Of a DNA stretch of 64,000 nucleotides, positions 39,331 through 50,787 are shown one piece after another. This stretch comes from Nemophila menziesii. Taxonomy: Eukaryota > Streptophyta > Magnoliopsida > Boraginales > Hydrophyllaceae. A program made the position numbers and the translations under genes. The stretch lies in NCBI GenBank assembly GCA_029959085.1, contig JARWIR010000018.1:930001-994000 (forward strand). Direction: 5' to 3'. Position 1 is the first letter of the stretch; every line of letters begins with the position of its first letter. The notes beneath the pieces were generated by a model. It did not search any database and was not told where the DNA came from. It saw only the letters and a list, made by a program, of their open reading frames with translations.

Positions 39331-41575
39331 AAAGAAACGTATTTATTGAGGACAGACATGTTTTCATCACAAAAAACCCCCAAAACCCCATTTTCCCCCA
39401 ATTTTCTCCCAAAAACCTTAATCAAATTCATTCAAATTTTTTCCAATTCATCTTGCACTATTTCCAAGTTCATAATCAAGGTGGGTATTACTGAATACAC
39501 AATTCCTTTAAGAAATCCAAAGAATTTCCTTGAGCATATAAAATGGAAATTTCCTTTTTATGTATCTTACTCACTTTCATACGAAAGATACATTTGGAAT
39601 ACGTTGGAAGGTTTCCTCAACATCCTAAGTTTTAGCTTCAAGTATGTCCTTCTTTTTTTCCCTTTTCCCATGTATCTTCTTTTGTTATATATTTATATTA
39701 AATATACCCTATTTGTCTCTGCAATAGTTATCCTCTTGAATTCCTACTTGCGAGGGTCTAGTATGCAAAATATCTAAACTATCTTCAGAAGAAAGTCACG
39801 TAGTGTTCGCTTATAGGTTTAAGATGGTCGAGTAATCCTTAGGGCTTATCACCAATAAAGTATAAATAAATCAACCCCCACATACACTATGTTGTTTGCT
39901 AGTGTTTATCTACACAATGCCTAATGAATAATTTTTATTAAGAAATGAGGTAAATTTTTTAGAGGGTCGTATATTTTGGCTCATATTTTTGTGCTCCAGA
40001 TAAATCTGGACCTACTTTCTAGTTGTAGCTTATAATATACATATATAAATATAGTACACGCCTAAAAAGTAATTACTTTCTCACTCTATTGTTTCCTCCC
40101 TCTTTTATATTTTACACCTAAATTAGGGTTTCTTATATACTAATCACACAAATTCTTCCAGCCCCGAATTTATATTATCATAAAGAAATTGTGGATCTTG
40201 CATCATTTATAATTCATATATTATAAAATATCTTTAGTTGTACCCAACAACAAACAATTAGTTTGTATTTAATTTGCGAGATTTTAATCTGATATTTCGA
40301 TCAAAAAATAAAGGTTTGTATTGTATTTGATGTTTCTTTTTTTCATTTACTTTGTATTTATGCACAAATGTATGTATAAATTTATTTTTAAATTTGTTTT
40401 ACAATTAAAGTCTCCCATATTTTACTTTTATTTAATATATGTCGAAATGATACTAAATGACAATCTTGATACATCTTTTTGAATTTTTTTTGTATATTGC
40501 TGGTAATAATTATTACATATATAAATACTTAAATATATGTAAAAACCTCTATATTTTGTTGTTGAATTAATGTGAAATATTAACCTTTATTGTATGATTT
40601 TCGTTGTAGACTTTAATTTGGTTGAGTTTTGAATTTGAATAGCTAAGTGATGTAAGTATTTGTTATCTTACACTATTGATAATTCATATTATTTTACACG
40701 TCAAAAATCTTCCTTTTTCTTTAACTTATTTCCAATTCTATTACCTTTGGTTGTTTGGGTGTTTATGTATATATTTGTTATTCATACAATACTGCTAATT
40801 TAATTGTATGTGAATAATTACCCGTATCATTTGGTATAGATTGTAACATAATTATGTATGTCATGTAAGTACATGACATTTTATTTAAACAAATGATTTA
40901 AATTTGGTTGAGGCAGTTTTGGTTATAGTTTGTGAAACACCTTACTCTTTCATTATATTTCAGGAGCCGTGTAATTGTAATATTATTAGTTTTATTGCAT
41001 ATTTTTGTCCCAGATTTTGCAAAGGTTGACCATGTAATGATTACATGTGTGCTTCAGATTTACGTCATTTGATTTGAAGCTTAAAAATAAGATCAACGTT
41101 CTATTTCAAATTTATCATACCCTTACAAATTTACTCCATGTGTTTCTAAATAAATGTCAATTTAACTATGTAATTAGTTTTAAATATATAAAAATAAAAT
41201 TTATGTTACAATTATGTTATATAAGTATTTTGATATTGTAAATACTAACATAAATTTTAATATTTTAATATAGATAGTAGCATAAATTTTTTTAATAATA
41301 ATTTATTTAAAGGACATTTATTTAATAACAAAGTGAGCATATTGGTCTTGTTAGGCTTAAGTGTACCTTTCACTGCCTGCCTTTTGAAATATTAAAATTA
41401 ATCTAAATAAATGAATAAAATTTATTCATTATTACTTATCTATTGATTTTCCATTACTTAATCTCAAGCTTGATAAAAAGACCAACAAGCTATTATATGT
41501 TTGGTTTTCATACTCAATATTTTCTATAAAACTATAAATTTATATTTAACATTTAAATTCTTCTGACCTTTAGAT

Positions 41576-42175
41576 ATGTACAACGAGATTGAAACCGGAA
41601 GATGTCAACATTTCACTATTCGGTAAGATTAATTTTATTTATCTATTTTATCATTTTTTATCACGAATATAGTTAAAAAAATTCTAATATATGTTTTGTG
41701 GTTGTTATTCATTAGTTAATGTTTTTTTCTTGTAATGTATAATTAATTTGTCAACGTATATGCACGGTTCATATTTATTTTCTCTAATACTTCATAGTAT
41801 GCTGAAGTTGATGCAATTGTATAATATAAAGAGCATAATTGAATAAGTCTACAAGTAGTATAATCAATATATAAAAATATTAGAGTGTCAGATTAAAGTA
41901 GACTAGATTTTTTTTTGAAGTTTTAAGGATTTGAACGTTTTAGTTGTCAAATAAAAAATCCCTTGAAAAAAAGGAAGATGTCAAATCTTTGCAGTTTAAA
42001 AATGAGGGATGTCAATGCCAACAAAAAGGAGAGTCTGGATAGATTGTGTTTAGAGAGACAAAATATATTAAGTGGTTCTCCTAATTTAGAGGAGGAATTG
42101 TCTCATGGATCTAATGATAACAATAAAGACAATGTTACAATTGTTGGTAGTTATTTAAGTGATGCTTCAACCTAA
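41576..42175 (+). pseudogene. EMF1-like gene broken by a deletion (unit 6)
   Basis: Exon 1 (41576-41622) is present with MYNEIETG at its start and an intact donor. A deletion of about 0.46 kb at 41945 removes the end of the intron, the acceptor and about the first 95 codons of exon 2. Only the C-terminal 70 codons survive (41963-42175, ending SYLSDAST). The EMF1-type aromatic/cysteine motif is lost. A new acceptor would be needed to use the remainder. Confidence 0.8.
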
Positions 42176-43941
42176 AGTATTAGTGTTTGAATATGTTTGT
42201 TGTCATTTTGCGTATTAATTACGCTTTCTTTTAAATTGTTAGGTTAATATTTGCGAAGCTCAACGTTTGTATTATCATTTTTAGGTTCATCAAAATTTAA
42301 AAATTTGTATTAACAATCATATTATCGTCGATTTATGAAATCCCATAACTACTTATAATACATTCCTAGTCACTATGTAAGCAATACAGATGCATTGAAC
42401 CCATATATTATTATGGCTAAATTAAAGACATAAAATACGTTCATGTTAATGTCAATAATATTAATCATTATATGAATTCTATCTACTCTAACACTTTCAA
42501 TCAGAGGTGCGAGATATGAATTATTGGTGTAGATTGTTTAATTATGCGATAATTACTGGTTTTGATTAAAGAATATGTAAATTTGAAGACATAATCAGAT
42601 TCATCGGATGCTAAAAACGAAGTTATACTGCGGTAAATCAATTTATTTGGCAGATGTGTGAGGCTACAAATCTTGTAGTTATATGTAGTAGTTAATAAAG
42701 AGTATAAGTCGAGGAAACTTTAGGTTTTATTCATTTCTATATTGTGGTAAGATTGTTGATTAACCGCAACACGATAAGCTTTTTCGCCACCAACCAAAGA
42801 AATATACATGTATACACCGTTAAACTAATATAAAATTGAGAAGATCAAGTTCTGATCTATACAAATTTGTTATCATCTGAAGCGATTCGGTATATGCAGA
42901 GTACAACTTTAATAATTTGTTATGGATAAATGTGGATTATACAAAAAAGAGAGATGTAAAAAAATATAGGATCAAACAAAATCAAAGTACAATACTAAAA
43001 GCGAATAAAGGGTTTCGATCTCCTTTATTAGGGGCTACTTAGGTGATAGATCACCAAATGAAAATCATATTCTTTAACTTGTCGATGAAGGAGAATCTGG
43101 GTATAACACAGTGATCCAAATATCAACATACATTATTCATATGCTTCCAATATGCATGAAATATAATAGTAGACTCTAAATCCTCCCAAATGTTATCATA
43201 CACCTATGTTTAGTTGGAACAATGGGAATATCGAGCCTTAGGATAAGCTTAATCCCATATGGTCATCATTTATGGAGAGGAAAATTATTAAATTATATGA
43301 TAAAATACACAAACATTAAAATTAATAAATAGTGTGCCTCACATGGTAATAAATAATCGAGTTAAATTAAAAATTCACTTAAACCATACTAACTCTTTAG
43401 CTATGATCCCCTAAGGCACTTAGCCATGACATATAGAAACAAGAGAGAGTGGAAATCCAAACCAGAAAGAATAAAAATACATCAAACTAACTAAATATTT
43501 TAGAAAAATGAATAATTTTTTTATAAATAATAGAAAATTGCTATTTCTTACAAAATTCCAATATCTCCTTTTCTAACACAATGTTGTATTAAGGGCTGTA
43601 CACCTAAATTTTACCAATATATCAAGTAATATAATACACTAACACGGTAAAAAAAAATCAAAAGGGTCACAAAAGTTAGTAAGAACACTATATTATTCAG
43701 ACACATCAATGTGGGTCAAATTTCATAAATCTTGCTGATAAAATTTTGGATAACATATAGAAAAGGTTTTTAATAATTTTATGAATTTTTATATGATATA
43801 GGTAAGAATACAAGCGAGTTCAAGATTACGTATAAATTCCTCCATATGCGCATCCATATAATATAATTTATCGGGTAATATTTAGTTGGAAATATAGTCG
43901 TAGTAGTGAGAAAAAGCTATAGAAAAGTCACATGTTTAATG

Positions 43942-44124
43942 TCAATATTCCAAACCTCGGGCAAACAAAATTATCTCAATTATGTTGTTTTTAATGATCA
44001 TAATTATATCCTTAAACTCGTGCGCTCTATTTACAAAACTTTGTAAATTGGAATAAGACATATGATTGAAAGGTAGTACATCTGTACAATTGCTACAAAA
44101 TTTAATGTCTATTGAGATGTTCAT
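43942..44124 (-). CDS. Conserved 60-codon ORF, function unknown (unit 6)
   Basis: SYSNLQ/NRAHEF variant with DVLPFNHM. Confidence 0.22.
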   Translation of the reverse strand: MNISIDIKFCSNCTDVLPFNHMSYSNLQSFVNRAHEFKDIIMIIKNNIIEIILFARGLEY

Positions 44125-44838
44125 GGTATGAGGTGTTTTTCAATCTATTTGGGGATAATAATCATTTGTCCCTAAGTTTTATTAAGGAGTGATGCATCTA
44201 TTCCTTGCTGCTTCCAAAGTGAAAGTGATGAAGTGAGGGACTCGGTCATTCGGATACAATCAGAGAATGATCAATTGATTTCTGAGGGTGAAGTAGGTTT
44301 TGCGAAGAGGAACTTGCGTGAGAGGTGGCTAAGAAATCAAATGTTCACTTAGCAATTTAAAAACATAGGTTAAGGGTATTTTACGAAGATACTATGTCCA
44401 AAGCCAGTATTATTGCTTGTTATGTGTTCTCGAGGAAGTTCTACGAAGAAGTGTGTCGGCAAGTGTTACTGGCCCACGATTGTAAAAAGGAAAAGGAGGG
44501 TTAGATATATTTTGCGTATTCTCCAAATGAAAGATCGGCATCATTACTTTCAGGCTTAATTAATTTCTTAATTCTTTCGCTTCCCAAGAACTATTATCCT
44601 AATAAAGACCACACATTTATGTGATATATCCGTGTTTATTCAAACTACTAGTGATAAATGCCTGTAATACTTCTTGGACATCTTGACTAATTAACTCTCA
44701 CTTCCATGGCTATCCTCTTGTTACAAGATGAAGATTTTGGTTCTTTGAACCTTTCTCTATCTTAGGCCTACAATATTTTGGTAATTTATGGAAACAACCT
44801 CTTTCTAGTCAATTTTTAACATGTACTCTATTTTCAAC

Positions 44839-44839
<1 letters not shown>

Positions 44840-44922
<83 letters not shown>
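44840..44922. repeat. (TA)n microsatellite beside the left LTR
   Basis: About 41 dinucleotides, the longest in the window. It directly abuts the LTR border at 44923. It is separated from unit 6 by a 26-base segment (TTTTAACATG...CAACGA) not found at this site in other units. Confidence 0.97.
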
Positions 44923-44925
<3 letters not shown>

Positions 44926-46430
44926 TGTCGCCTAAGGTGTTATAAAATAATGTATAAAATAAGTGCAAATAAAACCCTAGGCTGAGCACAGTTCTGCAAG
45001 TATTACAGGACGTATGGAAGTTTTAATGATAAGAAGATTCGTTCCTCAGAGACTACGAAGGTTAGGAAGATCTTATGCAAATTATCAAGTGCGGATATAA
45101 AAAGCTAGAATAATAATTCCCAAGAGAAAGAAAGATAAAATGATTTTTATTTGGTTTTTAATAAAGGAAAATTAAACTAATAAACTAAAGATAGAAAATC
45201 AAGTAAGCAAGAACAAATAGTATGATAGTTTAGCCTGATTAGTTAGCAAGTAATCCCCACTAGTTTTGTCATTCTAAACATGTAAGGGTGAATCATGTAG
45301 TATTTCAATAAATGGTTTCAATTGCGCTAGGTAGTTTTTTTAAATAGGGTTTACCTGTGTCAATAAGAACCTAAGCAAACTTTTCCTGCAATTGTTTAAA
45401 TAGCAATACACTAAACCATTGGCTATCTAGTTAGGCTGATTTGTCAGATCTATACATTGTTCTAGACGCTATGTGCTAATTCTATAGTTAAATATACCGT
45501 TGTAAATGGTTATCTAACTACTATGATGGTAATCCTATACGTTTGCAACCGTAAAGTACACAGAATATAAATCCAACACATAAACAGAGAAATCAAAATA
45601 TAAATCAATTTAAAACATATAATTCTCAAACTAGATATATGTCAATCAAAACTAGGGTTCATACATATATGCTAAAACTCAAGCTAAATATAATTTAGTT
45701 CATACTAAGAAAGAAAAGAAAAGAATTACAGAATTGAAGGTTGAAAAAGACATGATTGATGCACAGCTCCTTCTAGACTTCTCTTCTTGTGTTGTAGCTT
45801 CTTCCTGACCTATGGTTTGGCCAAGGATGATTTTATAATGATACGAGGTTTTATTTATAGTGTATAGGAAGACCTAATACGTTTTCTTGAAGGAGAAGGT
45901 AAGTATTGGACTCCAAGCCCAACTCAATTTCGTAACCCTAAAATATGGAACCAGCTTTGTTTTTGTTTTGGTCCAAAATCTTCAATTCTTGTCCGTTTGA
46001 CGCGTATGAGTACTCGAAATTCATCGTCTCGGAAAGATATTTAACCTTTCTCTTGACCATTCTTCCAAATTCCCCACCAATTTTGAGATACAAGCCAATA
46101 TGTGGCCGTGGGTGGTGAAATTCATATTTATGGCAGCTTTTCTTTTTCATATTTTTAGCTTTTGTTTCCTTATCTTCAATTTTTATGTTTATCTTCTTTC
46201 CTTTAGCTCTTAGACTTTGATTTGGACTCTAATTAATTACCATATATCGTTAAAGGTTCACACTAAATAAACAATTAAACCCAATATGATCTAAAAATAA
46301 TAAATAATCAATTCAAGACACAAAATAGGAAAGTGTACTAAATCATGAAAAAATCGACCTACACTCTAATAAATACAACTAAAATGATGTCTTCAAGATA
46401 GATTTTATTATAAAAAATGAGGAGACATCA
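44923..46430 (-). mobile_element. Athila-like LTR (3' LTR of the minus-strand element)
   Basis: On the minus strand it starts TGATGTCTCC (46430) and ends with ...GCGACACCA (44923), 1508 bases. It shares its start, a downstream GGAGACATCA/TGATGTCT inverted repeat, and a near-end GAACGAATC...ACTTGCAG block with the LTR at 51758. The length and the TG...CA ends fit plant Athila/Tat elements. It abuts a (TA)n tract. No target duplication partner was found. Confidence 0.78.
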
Positions 46431-46443
46431 AGACCCCCAACTC
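46431..46443 (-). other. Polypurine tract next to the 3' LTR
   Basis: On the minus strand GTTGGGGGTCT lies directly before the LTR start TGATGTCTCC. It would prime plus-strand DNA synthesis. The purine run is short and ends in TCT. Confidence 0.5.
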
Positions 46444-47883
46444 AAAGTCGTATCGTCCCGAGACAATAAAAATAAAGAACAGTAGGGTAGTCAAATAAAC
46501 AAGAAGAAGAAGTAGGAGAAGAATAAGAACAGAACATAGTGAATGATCCTAGAGCATAAATATCTAAAAAGTATCATGTAGTAATGTTTAAGAAATAATG
46601 CACACTTATGCTTAATATACACATAATCAACAATCCATGAATTCAAGTCAAGGTTAATTTCGCAATGCCAGAAGGAGAGGTATTAACTTAGTTCGTGCTA
46701 ATGGCTATAGGTTGTTCATAGATCCTAATATAGCATCCAATGGTCCACTCACCTACTACCTAATAGCTCAATTGTTTCTCCACAAAGCAGTTAGAAATCC
46801 TAAGGTCTTTGGTTATAACGTGGCTTAGGGACGGTGTGGTATATTTGGATAATGAAAAGTGAGCTTTTGGCTCTCTCCTCACATTCCATCAACGAATCGC
46901 CCTAGAGCTTGAGTTTTCACTCGAAGATGTTTTCACTCAACCCAATTTTTGATACTTTTGATGTGCAACCCAAATTAATCCCAAATTAAACCTTTTTTAT
47001 GATGATATACAAATTCTACTTTGCCGGTCCGAATATATATTCTTTTCATATCAATTTTTTCTTTTGTATAGCTATGACTCTTTTTTTTATGTTTGAGATA
47101 TCACACTATATTTTTCATATATTTTTTTCTTTTCAAATCTAGCTCGTAGCTTCTTTTTCATTCACTATTACCTCGGCAAAGGGTTACAATATTAACTTTT
47201 TCATCATCAATAAAATTACCATTACAAATTCCCAATTTTCAATGTCCCTTAATGATGAAACCCACCACCCCAAACTCAAGCTCTAAAACGACTCGTGTCA
47301 GGTTTCGTGATTCGAGTGCGGGTCATATAGATAAGTCCTACAAACTAAGGGTATGGATTCTAATGTGGTTAAATGAACGTCTTTAGAAAGGCTCAGAGGG
47401 GCTAAGAAGGATAAATAATAACAATATCAAATAAAAGGGTGACAAGGTATAAAAAGGTTTCAAGTGGCTTCAATATGAAAGAACTGCCTTATTCATTATT
47501 CTAACTACCAGATTTTGTTACTTTTTCACTAATAGTTCATAGACAAGCGGGTTTTTAACAAATTTCAAACCTCACGTTCTACACACCAAATAACTCTCCC
47601 TAAGTTTCAACATAACTTCTTAGCATTGCTCATTAACTTTTCTATCTTTTATTTCCTGTTTTCATACATGCATGCTAAACATATCTGTGACATCTTTCAA
47701 AAACATACAATCTACTATCATTAACTTAATTAAATCATGCTCAATAGGTACATTCAACATATTCTATGCCTATTTCAACCCAAAAATTTTAAATTTTATG
47801 CAAAAAACAAAAAAGGAAGATGAGGACAACGAATCCCCACCTCCAACTCAAAAATGAGTCGTGTCCCCACAACTCGAAAAAGA

Positions 47884-48123
47884 CTAAAGAAAGAAATAAA
47901 ATTTAAAATTAGCACACATATTGCACATAGATAAATGATAGGGAAGAAAGAAAACATACTCTTCGAGGCTATTACCTCGCCTTATCGACATCCAAGATAA
48001 GATTTGCTGGATTTTCTTTAATTGCTCACAGAGTGTTATGATGTACTCCTTTTCTTCTTTTGAAATTTGCGTACTTACTCTCAAAACTTTAATGATCCAA
48101 GCATTTTCAATATTTTTACTCAT
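47884..48123 (-). CDS. Small ORF in the retrotransposon 3' region
   Basis: 79 codons starting MSKNIENAWIIKVLRVSTQ, with a helical charged middle (SKEEKEYIITLCEQLKKIQQ). It follows the Lys/Ser-rich ORF after a gap of 125 bases and may be a continuation of the same degraded third ORF. No family recognised. Confidence 0.3.
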   Translation of the reverse strand: MSKNIENAWIIKVLRVSTQISKEEKEYIITLCEQLKKIQQILSWMSIRRGNSLEEYVFFLPYHLSMCNMCANFKFYFFL

Positions 48124-48248
48124 CTTAAACTAACGTGTTTATCCTTCACCCAACTTCTTATTCGATTTCCGATCACGACACGTGATCATAGTAGGATATT
48201 GCATATTAAATAACGACATGGGAAAGATCGAAAAATCGTATCACCTTC

Positions 48249-48527
48249 TCATAGATCAACTGTCCCACATCCTCTTCTTCTCCTCTCATATTTCTTTGGA
48301 AAAGCTATCATGGCCATTGAAGCTTTCTCTTTTTCTTTGGGTGTAGGACCTTTGATCTGTAGAAGTTGTGTTGTTTTCTTCAGTAAAGCTGGAACCTTTT
48401 TACCCATTGAATCAAACACAACTAGCTGACCTCTCTTCTCTTGTCCTTTATTACCCTTTGTATTGGAACTAGAACTTTTCTTACTTGATTTCTTCTCACT
48501 AGAATCCAATACCTTGATTTTCTTCAT
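48249..48527 (-). CDS. Lys/Ser-rich ORF in the retrotransposon 3' region
   Basis: 92 codons starting MKKIKVLDSSEKKSSKKSSS, then QLVVFDSMGKKVP, ending RRRRGCGTVDL. Very basic. It lies where Athila elements carry a poorly conserved third ORF (sometimes called env-like). There is no signal peptide or membrane segment, so an envelope role is not supported. Confidence 0.35.
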   Translation of the reverse strand: MKKIKVLDSSEKKSSKKSSSSNTKGNKGQEKRGQLVVFDSMGKKVPALLKKTTQLLQIKGPTPKEKEKASMAMIAFPKKYERRRRGCGTVDL

Positions 48528-49013
48528 CTCCCTTACAGTAGATATTGTTTATGTTCTCTTAATATCTCAATTGACCCCCAACTCAAAGCTTTAACCACTC
48601 TTGGAATTTTAAACTCTTGATTATTGGTTGTACAAGCTTTATTTGGGTTAGGGAAGGTGTTTTGATGATGATCCTCTGTATGGGTAAGATGGATTCTTCA
48701 TGGAATGGTATGGATTTAAGAAATTGTTGGATGAATTTCTGAAATTTAAGCTTTTGATTCTTGGATTAAATGTGTTTTGGTAAGATTTGGGTAGTTGAAT
48801 CTTCTTTGTAATGATGTGGAGAACAGATTGGATGTGTTTTTATGGTTATTGGGTAGTGTTTTGATGTTCAGGGAAGGTTTGATGAAGCTTTAATGGAGAT
48901 GGGAGAGGGTTGGAGAAGAAGGAGAATCTTAAGGAATGAAAAATTCGGACTAGACCAACCTCTTCTTCTTTATAACCAAAAAAACGCGAATTTTTTTTCT
49001 CCAGCAGCTGTGG

Positions 49014-49248
49014 GCGGTATACAGGCCGTAGTGCCCGGTATACCGGAGCTACTGTTCTTCTAGACTCGAGTTACGGCAAAATACCCGAGTTATAAAAACG
49101 TGGGCACGGGTTACCGGAGGTATGGCCCAGTATACCGGAGCTGTCCTCCTTCGATATTTACCTTTCTGCCTTGAACACATGACACGTACCCGAGGCCTCG
49201 GGTTTCGAACCTGCGGTATACCGCCGGTAAGGTCTGGTATACCGGTGG
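49014..49248. repeat. Cluster of GGTATACCGG palindromic motifs
   Basis: GGTATAC-centred motifs at 49014, 49034 (CCCGGTATACCGGAG), 49128 (CAGTATACCGGAG), 49213 (GCGGTATACCGCCGG) and 49234 (CTGGTATACCGG), with a related GGTTACCGGAGG at 49109. Function unknown. Confidence 0.8.
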
Positions 49249-49485
49249 CAGGTCAGAATACTCCCATAAAATCCGTTTTTTCTCCCCGACTCGATTTCTT
49301 TAAATTCCTGAACATCAAAAACGCTAATACCTTTCTCAAATATGCAATATCAACTAAAAATAACTAAAATAAACATGAATTAAAAACCTTAAAACGTAAC
49401 AAATGCGGGTTGTTTCCCGTATAGCACTTTTATTTAACGTCTTTTAAAGTTAGACGTGTTACCTCTATTAAGAATAACGAAATTT

Positions 49486-50787
49486 CTACCCCTTGCCTCT
49501 AATTCCTACGAACTTCTCAGCTCTATTCTTTATAATCATGGGTGGTGCCATCCAAGAGTTCGTGGTTGTGGGTGTGTCTGGTGGTAACTTGATAACATTA
49601 CACTCCTCTAATGATCCGCTCATATCCTCAGTTTCGAATCTTCGTTTGTTAGAAAGAACATCCTTCATGAATTTCAGATATTTTGGCATTATTTTGAGAG
49701 CTTCTACAAACGATATGTTAATCTTTATCTTGTTCACCATGTCAAGGAACTCTTGGAAATTTTCGTTGTTCTTGGTTTTGACACGTGATGGGAATGGTGG
49801 AGGGGGACGTGTATTGGTTACCACTGTGTTTTCTTTCTTTTCTGGTGTCTTCTCCGGGGCACTCGTTTGTTCAATTACCTCTTCCACCTTGTCTTCAATT
49901 GTTTCTTCAACCACTTTTTCAGGAATAGAGGTTGGTTCTGGTTCTACACTCAGTGGAGGTAATTGTTTTCCACTTCTTAATTGAACTGCATGACAAACAT
50001 CTTCTTCTAGAGCAATAGTACCACTTGGGAGCTTCCCTTTTGGCATGTTTTGAAGTTTACTCACCATTTGTGACATGGTATGCTCAATATTCTTAAGCAC
50101 ATTGGATTGGTTTTGGAATCTTTGCTGGCTAATCTTCATATTTTCTTCAACTAAGTTCATCATCATAGCCATGCTTGAATTCAAACTCGAAGGTTTCTCT
50201 TGTATGGTTTGTTTCATTGAATAAGAAAGTGGTTCTTGATAAGCTTCATTATAAATCGGCGCTTCTTGATAGACAGGTTGTGGAGGATAATAAGATTGTG
50301 GTCGTAGTTGATAATATGTCTGTTGATTTCCTTTAATCTTTCTGACCTCCTCCTTATAAGCCATCAGCACTGCTCGCATATTACCAGAATTATCATTTTT
50401 GCCTTCATCCACAATTCCATGTGTTCTTTTAAACGCCTCAATTTTCTGAGTTGGTTCATGAATTTCAATCCTAAGGTCATGCATTTGTTTATTCCAGCTG
50501 TTCCAATGTCTATCCTCTCCTTCTTTCTCTTCCTCTGAAAGTCTCTGAACACCTGTTCTACTAGAGCTCGCATTTTTTGTGTAGTTATACTTGCTTAAAT
50601 CATTGTCCCTACTTTCTCTGATCACTATTCCTCTTGCAGGATTGCGAGACTCTAAGTTTCCACCTGTACATCTAGCGTTCTTATCATTGTAAGTAAAGTG
50701 AACAAACTCACCATCAATCTTTAATTGGAGTCGATAAATAGGATTAAAGGGTGGGAACTTCGCAATGTTATCTATGCTCCACGTCAC
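49486..50787 (-). pseudogene. C-terminal gag of an Athila-like element
   Basis: 433 open codons, opening with an alternative GTG at 50787. The first ~75 residues (NPIYRLQLKIDGEFVHFTYN and NPARGIVIRES) appear to belong with the upstream DUF4283 ORF rather than gag. From about residue 140 a Tyr/Gln/Pro-rich stretch leads into ENMKISQQRFQNQSNVLKNI, LQNMPKGKLPSG, AVQLRSGKQLPPL, PPPPFPSRV, NFQEFLDMVNKIKINISFVE, ALKIMPKYLKFMKDVLSNKR. These match the C-terminal gag/protease-leading region of Athila polyproteins (QLRSGK, PFPxR, PxYxKFxKxxLxxK). The capsid part, zinc knuckle, protease active site and pol are missing. It ends EKFVGIRGKG. Confidence 0.8.

Larger units (their letters stand above)
1..44813 (+). 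repeat. Tandem array of six ~6.6-6.7 kb units, each with an EMF1-like gene
   Basis: The same sequence recurs head to tail. The EMF1-like start codon lies at 2640, 9386, 15983, 22664, 29335 and 41576, giving steps of 6746, 6597, 6681 and 6671 bases. The last step is 12241 because a 6.77 kb insertion (31834-38603) lies in unit 5 and units 5 and 6 carry deletions. Window base 1 falls inside the (TA)n-to-CACTA spacer, so the array probably continues to the left. On the right, unit 6 stops matching at about 44813, just before a (TA)n tract and a retrotransposon LTR. Units are nearly identical over long stretches, with scattered substitutions and small indels. Confidence 0.95.
39054..44813 (+). repeat. 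Tandem unit 6, cut at its right end
   Basis: Head groups with unit 3. It has a deletion of about 0.46 kb at 41945 that removes the acceptor and first part of the second EMF1-like coding exon. The 3' region starts like units 1 and 3 (42475) and changes to the units 2/5 type by about 42760. Homology stops at about 44813. It is followed by unrelated sequence, a long (TA)n tract and an LTR. Confidence 0.88.
46444..49485 (-). mobile_element. 3' internal region of the minus-strand Athila-like element
   Basis: Region between the gag fragment and the 3' LTR. Just after gag on the minus strand is GACGTTAAATAAAAGTGC, then CGGGAAACAACCCGCA (49404-49462). This resembles the CGCT..GGGAGGCAACCC block usually found after pol in Athila elements, so pol appears to be deleted between 49486 and 49462. 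The rest is non-coding apart from two small ORFs. It carries repeated CCGGTATACC motifs (49014-49248) and is richer in GC there than elsewhere. Confidence 0.6.

Noticed and set aside
1..44813. Possibility that the array is a centromeric or subtelomeric satellite
   Set aside because: The unit is long, contains an intron-bearing gene and a transposon end, and is present in only a few copies. It looks like a gene-cluster amplification.
49493..49984. 163-codon plus-strand ORF
   Set aside because: It is a shadow of the gag C-terminal ORF on the minus strand.
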